Source of the DNA: Taxillus chinensis
Taxonomy: Eukaryota; Streptophyta; Magnoliopsida; Santalales; Loranthaceae
NCBI GenBank assembly: GCA_023512835.1
Contig: CM042086.1
Location: 18,148,320-18,212,319 of the forward strand
Length of the DNA stretch: 64,000 nucleotides
Direction: 5' to 3'
Below the pieces are notes generated by a model. The model did not search any database. It was not told the DNA's origin and saw only the letters and a program-made list of their open reading frames with translations. Positions within the stretch are counted from its first letter, which is position 1. Every line of letters begins with the position of its first letter. The position numbers were made by a program, and so were the translations under genes. Positions 13,264-24,426 of the stretch are shown piece after piece.

Positions 13264-13840
13264 AAGTAAAATCGGTTCAGTTTGAAGCAGTTTAAGCTAT
13301 TTTTCAAACCAATTTGATTGGTTTTGGTTTGAATGAAATCAAACCAAATCAAACATGTTACTTGGACCAAACCAAATTAAATCGAATTGATTCGATTCGG
13401 TTTGGACCAGCAGTTTGAAAGATTGTCAGTTTGGATCGGTTTGAGTCAGTTTGATTCATAATTTTTGAGTTCTTAAAAGTTGAAATAATATAGAATAAGA
13501 AAAAAGTAAATAGTGTGTAAGTATATCAATACTAAAATACATTAAATTTATAATTATAAGTTTCAAAGTTGTATAATATAATTCACAAATATAATGCATT
13601 AAGTATTAGCAAATAATTTAAATAAATAAGTCTCAAAACATAAAATAAAATTAGAAAATAAATAAATATAATATTATTCGATTTGGTTCGATCTAAACTG
13701 CGGTTTTGAAATCTCAAACCAAACCAAACTGATATATTATTTGGTTTTAAACCAAACCAAACCATTTTTTATTTGATTTCAACGATTTGATAAATTAGAG
13801 GTTTTGGCGGTTTGGTGATTTAAAGTTACACTCCTACCCC
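13264..13840. mobile_element. Non-autonomous hAT-like element (GGTTTGG-rich)
   Basis: The two ends carry inverted copies of GGTTTGGTTT/AAACCAAACC motifs around an AT-rich core, and the right end reads ACACTCCTACCCC, the reverse of a GGGGTAGGAGTGT terminus. ATAATAG occurs immediately outside both ends (13257-13263 and 13841-13847), consistent with a decayed 8-bp hAT duplication. There is no transposase. Confidence 0.65.
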
Positions 13841-16569
13841 ATAATAGTTGTTTTATTATTGGTCATTGTTTTTAAAAATAGGTGGACCCCATATTAATGG
13901 TTTAAAATTAAATTTATGTATTATAATTTGAAAACATGTGAGTTTATAATTGTTTTGAAAATTATTTTTAACTATTTTTTGTTTTAGAATATAAACTTAA
14001 TTTTAAAGGGAGACTTAAATTATTTTTTTATTTTATTACTAGGGCCCATAGTACTTAATTTTTTTCAATTTTTATAAAACACATTTAAAAAAACATTTTT
14101 TCTCTTACCAAATAAAAATTGTTTTCAAATTAAAATTCAATACGAACTTTAACTAAATACAAAAAACATAATACAAAAATCAAAATTTGTACCTGGTCAT
14201 ACAATTCTAGTTATTCTTAACAGACATCATTTATGGGCCTTCTTATGTTTTAGAAGGTACTGTTTTTATTCTTAAAGAATATGTGATGTCAGTTAAACTT
14301 GCTTTGATTTATTTTTATATTTCCTTTTGCTTCCTTTGGTAGTCCGGACTACAATCAACCACAATTAGAAGTAGGGATTCAAACTTTCATTCTTTTATAA
14401 CTTGTTTCTTTGCTAGTGGGAGGTGATTATACCCATTAATTGTGGTGATTTCCTAATTTGGGATATATATGGGTAGAATGACTCATATACATGTTAGTTG
14501 TGGATTATATGATTTTAATGTAGTTTAGAGTGTGTTATAAGATGTTTAACGAACGATTTTGGTGAATTTGGGTTATGGAATGACAGAAAGTTTGGGTTTT
14601 GGTAGGTCAAAATTGGGTTTCGACGATTATGGTTCATGACCGACGGTGGGCAGTCATGGTGGAGTTTAAAAACTCGGTCGCGGTCGGGTTGGGTCTTCTA
14701 TGACCGATAGAATGTAGAAATTGGCGTATGATGACATCGGTTGTGATTGGTGTAGGTCCGATGTGGCCGAAGTCGGGTCAATTGTGACTGGTTTGGGTCC
14801 TCCGTGGCCGATAGAGAGCTAATATACTTTGGATAACTCTACTGCAGCCGGAAAAGGGCTCATCCTGGTTGGTCTTGTGTGTTTTGCCCATTGATATGTG
14901 TATTTTATGCACACCTTTAGTGCAAAGTTTTAAAGTAAGATAGCTAGTTTTTAATGTTTCAGTACCACTCATGTTTGTGTATGCGTTGGTTAATGGCAAG
15001 TTTTATAGCAAATAAATACGTAAAAGGAGGCGCCCGAGGCTTGTCCATGTCGAGAGCCTTGCTCGTATCATGCACATGTCAACAACTCATATCGGCCTAT
15101 GTCGAGAGCCCGTGTTGAAGCGCCCGTGATGACGCTAGTGCCTACTGCCAGGAGTGAAGTGCCCATACGAAGCCTGCTCGTATCATTTGCCCGTGATGAA
15201 TGTTTTCACGGGGACAATACAGATAGTGATTTAAAACGCCATTGGCAACTATATTTTTGGTCCATATAATTTTTGCCTATATATTGGGCTTCATTTGAGG
15301 ATTTTAAGGTTTATTATAATTTATTAAGCCCACCCTAATCCGATGAAGGGTTAATCTTGTAAACACACATGAGATAAGTGAAGTATTTAAAATACACGAT
15401 AGTTGGTGGAAAAGGGGAGTAGTTGATCATGTGAATTACTGAGATATCATCTTGGAGCATTTGGAATGGCAGGAGACTCTTTCACCGACTGGAACACTAA
15501 CATGTTTTATAATTTTGTGATGATTAATTTGAGAACGAGTCAAGAGTAATTTCATTTTTCTAAGAGAACAATGTAGCCCATTGTACTGTTGTGATGATTT
15601 TTATGGATTGAATTGGATGTTGTTTGAGTATTGTCTCGTTTACCTATTCTTAATTTAATATTTGATTGTACGCATTAATCAAACTATTGTAGTCCTAGTC
15701 TTAGATGGAAAATGGTAAATAAGGTTAATAAATCATAGAGCGGACCAAGCTTATGATGATATTAATTGACAAATTATCACTTCTTTATTATCCTCAATTC
15801 ACATGGACCAAGTTGTTTTGAGAGTTGCTTTAATCCTTCTCGCATGGACCAAATGGGGTTAGATAAGTGACAGTCAACATGATCAAATTAGACATAAGAT
15901 TCAATCTAAACAAATCAGAACATAAAAATCGGGTTGGTGAAATTGTTTCTCCTAAAAGATTTAACATCTGTTAATTTAAATCATAATTTTTATCATCCTA
16001 TTACATTACATTGCATCAATAAGTTTATGTTTCAATCCATTTCTATCTTTATCCATTAATCTTTTCATTTAATGAACTTAATTACATTCATTATTATTTT
16101 TATATTGCTTGAACCAAATTCTATTTTTGCTAACCATTAAGATTGAATATTAAATTAGTGATTGACTATTTTAGTGCATAATTGTCTAGTGGGTTCAATA
16201 ACTTGGGTTATGAATTTACTACCATATTCAACTTGATTTGTATACTTGTAGCTCTTGCTTTTCTTGCATCACCCATTTGCTCTGTTTTGAGCTTTGTTTG
16301 GTTTGTTTCCATTCCCAAGGGGTCTTTGGTGCATCAGAGTGGTCTTGAGTGTGTGTTTTGGGGTTATGAGTTTGCGGGTTGGTTTGAGATGACTTGAAAA
16401 GTCTAACTTGCCTTTTGATACATGTATGATTATTTTGAATTAATATAACTAGAATACGCATGAGATGCCCTGATTATTGTATATATCTTATATTAATTTA
16501 ACTTGTTTGGAAAGTGCATGAGATACCATGAATGTGCTATGCGTGTTTATTGAGACAAGGAGATGTTTT
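13841..16569. other. Intergenic DNA with a GC-richer island
   Basis: 14500-15250 is richer in G/C than the surroundings and holds short duplicated phrases (GTCGAGAGCC, GCTCGTATCAT each twice within 150 bp), as in old retrotransposon LTRs. I found no paired LTR, primer-binding site or protein domain, so no class is claimed. Confidence 0.45.
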
Positions 16570-16720
16570 TTAAGCCTAGGAGGTTAGGCTTGGTTAAAAG
16601 CATGTGAGGCTAATGTGGGGCCTAGAGGCTTTGAGTTAAGACATGTGAGGCCAATAATGTGCCTGAGAGGCCTTGCTTGAGATGACTTGAAGGTCGAGTT
16701 TAATGCATGTGAGGCTAAGT
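16570..16720. repeat. Degenerate CATGTGAGGC repeat
   Basis: Three copies of CATGTGAGGC begin at 16601, 16642 and about 16706, each followed by a variant of TAATGTGGGGCCTAGAGGC. Such internal reiterations are common in plant LTRs, but no partner LTR was found. Confidence 0.55.
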
Positions 16721-18879
16721 TAAAATGAGATATATAATTCATCTTGTTGAGTCGGTGGTTAACATGTGACACTACATAGACACATGCCTGTATCTCGCAT
16801 ATAAAGTATATGAATTGGGATGTGTTAGGGAGATATGATTCCTACTAAGTTGTGATGACTTACCCCTTGATCATTGCAAACTTTGTAATTAAATTTACAT
16901 TGAATTTATGGCTTTAATTTAATATTTTATTAAATTAATGCATTTTTATAAAGTATTTCCCAATTTCAATTATTTTTTGTTTATTCACTTTTATAGATTT
17001 AATATTAATTTTGATAGTTTTTAATATTAAATTAATTATTCTAATTTTAATATTATTTATTTGGGATTAATTGGTAATTATACTAAGTGATTTTTTGGGT
17101 TAATTGAATTATGATTTTTAATTAATTGTTAATATGTGAAAATGACACAATTATGTGGAAGAATTAAAAGAGGGAAAAGAAGGCATTTAATGGTGTATGG
17201 GGTCATATTGGCATGAATGAAAAGAAAATAAGAAAGAATGGATTAATAGCATGAGGCACATTGTTTTGATGATGGTATATGTGAGAATTGGAAAAAAAGA
17301 ACGAATTTAATGACGGGCTAGCGTGATCTTCAAGTGGCGTGAAGAAAAAGGAAAAGCAACTGGCTTGACCTGTTTTAGAAGCCATGTTACGAGAATATAA
17401 GAGACCCATGCAACACCATCTTGAAGTAAACTGTTCTAACCATTCTAGCGCCCAGCCTTCTTGCTTGACAACATGCCCATATGCCAGCGCCGTCTTTATA
17501 CTCTTCATAGGCCTAGGCTCCATTACGCCTAGTTTTATGCATGCAAGAATGTTTCCAAGCAGCAGAAGAGAGAAATTGCACACCAAGCATTAAAGATTTG
17601 GATCAAGTTCAAGACCAAATATTTAATTCTCTACAGCCTATTTTTCTTAATTCTGTTGTTCTAAATTTTTGAATAGATATGTGATTTTTCAACCTATGGA
17701 TGGGTAGGTATTTTATAATCGATTTAGCGTTGCACTTTGGATGCTTGTTTTGAATCCATGTTTTAATATTTAATTTAAGATTTTATGTGCTATGAATTAA
17801 TTCTCTATCTCTTTGATTTATTAATTTAATATCTTGGTTGAGTATTAATTTAACAATTCATCGCGCGCTAATATTTTATTTGAGTGAAAATATTTGTTTC
17901 GCAGGGAACATGATAGTCTTTTAAAAATTAATTCGTAATTATTCTGGTTAAAATAAATTCATAATTTAATTGTATTTATAATGTCTTGATGCATTTAAAT
18001 TATGGGGCCATAATTGGTCTAATTTATCTCATGGGATAATGATAAATAACATTCAAGTGTGAAGTTAAACTAATTATATTTTTAATTAATTGAATCTCGT
18101 AATTAAAAATATTTGCTTTAATTAGTTTTAATTTAATCAAAAATCCCCTAAATTTTATATTTATTATTAGTTTTTGTTAAACAAGTAATTAAATAGGTTG
18201 AATTGAATTTTATAAGTTCTTCGGTAGAGAATGATCCAGGTTAAGCCACTAGCTATACTTAATTTAAATTTTTTTTGGAGTGAGTGTGCGACAAATGCTA
18301 TTTTTATCTCTCCTATTATATTTATCTTTATTTCATGTGACCACAGGAGTTATAAGAATCACCCAAGGTGAAGTCCTTTTGTTCTTTCCTTTGTTGTTAG
18401 GTTTATAATGTGTTATATAAAGATTGACAACCATGATGTAACCCCGAGGGAGATAAATAGTATCTTTTTAAAATGAGAATTATTTAATATCATGTTTTCT
18501 TGAATATGAATATGTGTGGCTTGTATGATGAGCAGGTGGGAATGACACTTATGCTAAGGTTCTTTTATAGGTGTTATCACCCTTGTTCATTTGGATGTGG
18601 GCATGAGAATTTAATGACCGGTTTCCGCATGTTAAAAATTCATGACATGACAACAATACACAATGGAGATATAAGAAACCACACACTAAAACTCTTCTCT
18701 AAAATATGTAACCCCAACGTGTACAAAAAAGTTCTATTTATAAGTCTTCGCAAATTTGCCATTTTTCTACAATAGTGACGTTCCAATCTCCTTGATTCAG
18801 GAAAAAATCTAGATGTTACAAATCATTGATTTTTATTATACTATTAATTTTCAACCTTGCTCATCGGACGATCAAAGTA
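16721..18879. other. Intergenic DNA, no gene seen
   Basis: AT-rich with short frames on both strands (such as 17203-17586 minus and 17384-17593 plus, which overlap one another). None shows a domain, membrane pattern or exon-like boundaries. Confidence 0.5.
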
Positions 18880-19260
18880 TCTTGTCCCACAATTGTGCTT
18901 GTTAAGTGATCCAAAGTACTCGTTTAGCGATGACATTCACTCATTAGATGATCTACCTGGCTTGTTTAATGATTCTGCTCACCATATAATTAAATTGCCT
19001 CGTCTTACAATTAAATTGGCTTGTTTAGCGATTGAAATGGTTTGTTTAGCGATTGTACTCATTAAATGATAAAACTAGATCGCTTGACGATTCAAGTCAC
19101 TCGTTAGATGATCAGTATTGATCAATTAACTATTTAATAGTGTAGCGATCCATATCAACCACTTGATGATTATAATCACTCATTTGACGAGTTATTATCT
19201 AGGGATTAATATTGATTGTGCGATAATTACCTATTTAACAATCAATCTGTTTGACTTGAT
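18880..19260. repeat. Degenerate TCGTTTAGCGAT tandem repeat
   Basis: Variants of CTCGTTTAGCGATNNA (for example GTTTAGCGATTGAAATGG and GTTTAGCGATTGTACTC) recur about every 20-30 bp, with decayed forms such as CTCATTAGATGATC. The array has drifted and has no coding frame across it. Confidence 0.7.
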
Positions 19261-19981
19261 TAACACTTAAGATAAAGTTAGGCCTTCAACCACTTGCTGC
19301 ATCGAGCCTTTGTTCCATTCGGGTTACTCAATTAATTTCTCAAGATCTAAGCTTGTACTTTGGATTTAATAATTGAATTTGGCAACTTTGGTTGAATAAA
19401 ATCATCTATCATTGATCTTGCCTTACTTATTCCGTGTGTTTGGTGTACTAAATATGAGAACTAGAATGAATTTGATTCTAGTCCATGAACCAAACATGCA
19501 GAAATTAATTATGGGTAGCTAGTTTCTAACATCTTGACCTAACATGGCCATGAGTCAGTGGCTAAAAGTCATAATTTGGATTATGATATTTATATAATAA
19601 TTAAAATTTATATTAATTCCAATTTAGTTTTTAAAGTGAAATTAAAAGAATTGAAATTTTCTTATGATAACATTTTATACATGTATTAGTATTTTATTAT
19701 TATATTAATAAAATAATATTATTTTTTTAATAAAATACAAAAGCTTATATAAAATGTTGATTTGATGAGTGTTTAATAGGATAATATTATTTTTAAAAAT
19801 AATTATATTTTTAAAAATCATATATCCGATAAATTTAAAATATCTGATCTCTTAAAAAAACAGACATGCTAACCAAATATCTTCTATATTTTACAAAATA
19901 TCGATTTTGACAGCGCCACCGTTCTGTTCCCCGCGATTGGAGGACTTGGGACGGTCGCCAGAGAGAGAGAGAGAGTCGCGA
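19261..19981 (+). promoter_or_regulatory. Upstream region of RHIP1
   Basis: This is the 0.7 kb before the RHIP1 start codon. It includes an inverted repeat ACTAGAAT/ATTCTAGT with a 7-nt loop near 19460-19482 and a GA run just before the ATG (about 19962-19976), common in plant leaders. The transcription start was not determined. Confidence 0.4.
19746..19753 (+). promoter_or_regulatory. Possible TATA box for RHIP1
   Basis: TATATAAA lies 229 bp before the ATG. The surrounding DNA is AT-rich, so this may be chance. Confidence 0.2.
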
Positions 19982-22900
19982 ATGGGGGATGCGGAGGCAC
20001 CGTCGATGGAAGCGTCTGGCCACCAAGGCCAAGGAGTAGAGAAAGCATGGCACACAAACTTAGCCGAGGATCTGCACCGAACGACCGACACCATAGCCGA
20101 GAATCTCCACCGCACCTCCGACTCCGCCCTTAGGTTGGCCCGCCTCAACCACTCCACCCGTCTCCATTCCATTCAGGTCTCCCTCCCTCCCTCTCTCTCT
20201 CTCTCTGATTCATAATAGCCATTCATTCATCGCTCAACGCACGCAGTTGATCCTCTTTATTTATTTATTTATTCCCTACAGCAGTTCATATTAGGGGTGC
20301 TACCCGCCATAGCGGGGCGGGGTCTACCTATTACCGTACCCGCCCCCGCCTAGGCGGGTAATAAAATTTTAAAGGCGGGGCGGGGGAGGCTTCATCCGCC
20401 CGCACCCCGCTACCGGCTTTTATTGATTTCTATCTTAAGACAATCTTACCTTTTAGAGTTTCCACGAAGCAGTTGATAAAGAGTAATTCGGATCCTATCG
20501 GGGGCAGAATCAACCTATTACCGCCTCCTGCTCTCGCTTAGGTAGTAGATTAAATTTTAAGATTGTATCACGTTCTATATATAGGCCTGACACGATATAC
20601 CGTTCTTTAGTGTGTCTTCGAATGAGGTTCGATTTGCCTGTATCTTATTATCGTTTTTATTGGATATGTCCATATCAATAATTTTGGCTTAAATCAAATT
20701 TTTACATCATTTTTAATCACAAAATTATTAAAAATATTTAATTTTACAATAATAAATATAATTCAAAAATATTAAAAATCATAAATAATAGTTAAATAAT
20801 AATATTTAAAATATTATACAATTATAAATAAACATTATTAAAATTAGGCGGGAGCGGGGGCGGGATACCCCGCTACCTATTACCGCTCCTGCCCCCGCCT
20901 GGGGCGGGATGTCAAGTTTAAAAACCGCACCCCGCTCTTGCCTAGGCGGGGTAACCCGCCCCGCATAGCTGGGGCGGAGCGGATAGCGAGCGGAATAGCG
21001 GGAGCGGGTATCCGTTGCTCACCCCTAGTTCATATTCTTATACATTGTTTGTCTTGCACGTCTATTGTCTTGAATTCTTGATGCACCAATTTATAAGTTG
21101 TTCATTGTCTGCGACATGATTTGTAAACTTTTTTTTTTGGTAAGAATAATTTATTGATTAATAGCAAATCACACTATTAATTTATTGATTAATAGTAAAA
21201 AATAAAATTACAAAGCGAAGATTGCAACCCAATCAAAAGGAGCACGCATTGACAACATCCCAAACGGAAGAAAAATACAACCCGCCTGACGCATACAATC
21301 AATCTCTCAAATAACGAAAAAAAAAACACAAAAAAGCTCAGCAAGGGGCCTTTTCCGATCATCAAACACCCGTGCATTTCTCTCCAGCCAAATACTCCAA
21401 AGAATGCAAAGAGGGATAACATGCCACACCGCTGAATGCCGTCCCACACCGCCGAGCCAACCAACAAACAATGTACAGAGAGACGAAGGCATCACCCATG
21501 GGATTCCAAAAAAAGAAGAAGAAGAAGATGAGCCAACCGACATGATTTGTAAACTATAAAATTAGTAAAGAAGAAGAAGAAAAGACATAAAAATTGTTAG
21601 TTGTGGTTTTTGTAATATGGCACAATATGTTTTGGTGAGCTAACACTAGACTTGATTATATGAAATTACTTATAAATATGTTGTCAAATGCTCCGGGTGT
21701 TTGTAAATAAAAGTAAACTTCCTAAAAGTACTCATATACGAGTATATACTCTCAAAAATCTTTTTAGTTGGAGAGAGGAGAAAGATGCTTTTATTGTTTG
21801 ACTCAGGTAAACTCACCCCTTCTTTATTCCTATTCACCCCTTCTTTATTCCTATTTTCTGTTGTTTGGGTTCTTTTTTCTCCCGAGTCACTATATTCTGT
21901 GTTATTCTCATACATTGGGAAAGCACATCATCAACATACTGTCTAAATTGAAAACCTAGGCCCACAGGCGTACCCCACACAATGCCTGTAGGAGATAATC
22001 AGGGAAGCTTCATCCTGTAGCCCTTGCATATTCAGTCTATCACCATATATTTTGCACATGTCCATGGCTCCATGCTAAGGAACTTCGACTTATCTTCCCT
22101 TCCATTGTAGGTCGGTATGTTGGAGATTCACAGTTTTATTATTATTTTTTTTATAAGTGAAATCGATTAAAAAATTAAGTACACAAGAAGTGCACAAGAA
22201 AAGAGAATACAACAAAAAAGCAAAGGTAAGAACAAACCCAGCTCAACCCAATTTTATTAATTTATTTTATCTCAACCCAATTTTATTAATTTATTTTATC
22301 TTTTTATATATTATTTTGGCATTAAATCTTTAGATGATAAAATGTAGCAACTATTAATCTTTTCAATGTTGTTTGGCTTTGGTTCAAGTTTCATGATGTA
22401 GAAGTTTGAAGTTTCCAATTTAAAGTAGGATTCTTTACTTTCCTAATTCTGAGAGTTTTCATATTTTTGTGGTTCCATATGCATATAATTGTAGTGGAAA
22501 TTTATGTGAATCAAATTTAAGTTTTTGTGCTTGAGATCTGCCAGATGCTCCTTGGATGTGATAGCTATCCTATCCTTTTTATCCTATTTTCCTGCATTTA
22601 TAATTTTATATGAAGCTTGTTTTTCCTTGTTGTTGCTCTCTTTCAGATGGATGTTCTCTGTCCCTTTGTGCACTTATTGTGTACTTGGTTTCTTTCAATA
22701 AAGATCTTAATTATCAAAAAAATAAAATATGAAGCTTGCAAACCTACCTTGGAGTCTGGGACTGGTTTACAAATTGCAACAGTCTTATAGTACATTCAAC
22801 TTCTATATTCATTTCATAATTATCAATTTTAATCTTAAAATTATCTATCTCTATATATTTTTTGTAGGATTACATATCATGTTTGAAATCCCAGTACAAT

Positions 22901-24376
22901 GCTTATGAAGATGCTTTCTTCAAGCAAATTAAAGGTGAAAATTTATTCGTTTTTAAATAAAAATTTAACGTCAATCACTTAGCGTGTTCAGGAAACATAA
23001 AAGTCATTTGTGTTTGTGTATATTTATTCAGATTTAGTTTTTCTTTTATTCAATAAAAGGAGGACAGAAAGCAGTAATTATAGTATGGGAGTGCATGTTA
23101 AATCTCTACCAGTTATAGAATTGTGAAGAATGTATTGTGATCATCATGGAAGTTGGAAATGTATCACTTTAAGGGAAAAAAGAGCTGGAATTCTTATTAA
23201 AAGAGAGCGATGGAAGTTATCTGATGATTTATCTAGCAATTATGTATTTATTTGATGATTATAAAAGCTGCATTCAACCAATGAAATTTATAGCAGTCCT
23301 TTACTTGTGTTAAATTTGGCAAACAGATGGATTGATGAGTACGAGAGAGTACCCACTTGCAACTTGTGGGATTGCTATCGCTGCTGGTTTCCTACTCATG
23401 CGAGGTATGGCTAGATATTCTTCTATGTAGTTGTACTTGATAGCCAATTACTTTGTAATTAGTTGATGATGCATGAGTGCTTAGCTCTATGTAAAATGAA
23501 GAAGTACCAATGTTCAATCTTAGCTTAACCAAATTAAAGCTTAACATATGTACTCGTGAAGGAGACAAAGGGCTATGAGTGAGTTTCTAATATGAGGGGA
23601 AGTGGAATTTTTAGCCATTGCATCTGAAGCATAATTTGTCATTTTAGCTTAATCAATTTAAATTGTTGTTTCAAATTCTCTTACCAACGCCTTATTTCTT
23701 CTCCTCATTTCTCCTCAACTTTCTATAACTTATTAGACTATTTCTCATTATATTATTTGGTGTCTATGGGACAAGAGAAATGCGAAGCTTTTTGTGAATT
23801 GTGATAGTAATATAGAGGAGCTTAAAATTCAATTGTTTTGTTCTCTTAGGGATTGGTTGTATGTCACGAGTTGTTTTTGCTTTTTCTGTATTTTTGATGT
23901 TTAATCTTTTTGAGCTGGTTATTTTTCTTTGTTTTTGCTCGTTCTCTTTCCTTTTGTGCATTTTTTGTGTGATTCATTTTTCAATGAAGTTCTTACTTGT
24001 ATATATAAAAAATGCTATGGTTCCATTGTATTATATAGTCACAAAACTGGGCAATTTATGAAGACTACTCTAGCAAAATAGTTTTTGTGTGTATCTTGTC
24101 TATACACGGGTCTATATTGCTCATGCAATTGGAAACATCAGATTTACATGGCATTCTATACTTTTCTGTTTAGGGGAAAGATTGGAAATAACTTAACATA
24201 AGAATTCAAAAATTTGAAGATACATATTTGATAAGAATTCATTGATCATTGAACATCAACCAATGATCAAGGATTTTTTTTTAAATAAAAAAAAGAGTTC
24301 ATTGATCATTGGTTGATGTCCTCATCAAATAAAAAAACTATGAAAAATAGAGAGATTGAGTTTGGTTAAATTGTTG

Positions 24377-24426
<50 letters not shown>

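Noticed and set aside
18880..19260. CRISPR-like array
   Set aside because: Repeats are short, drifted and unevenly spaced without distinct spacers, and the genome is a plant's.
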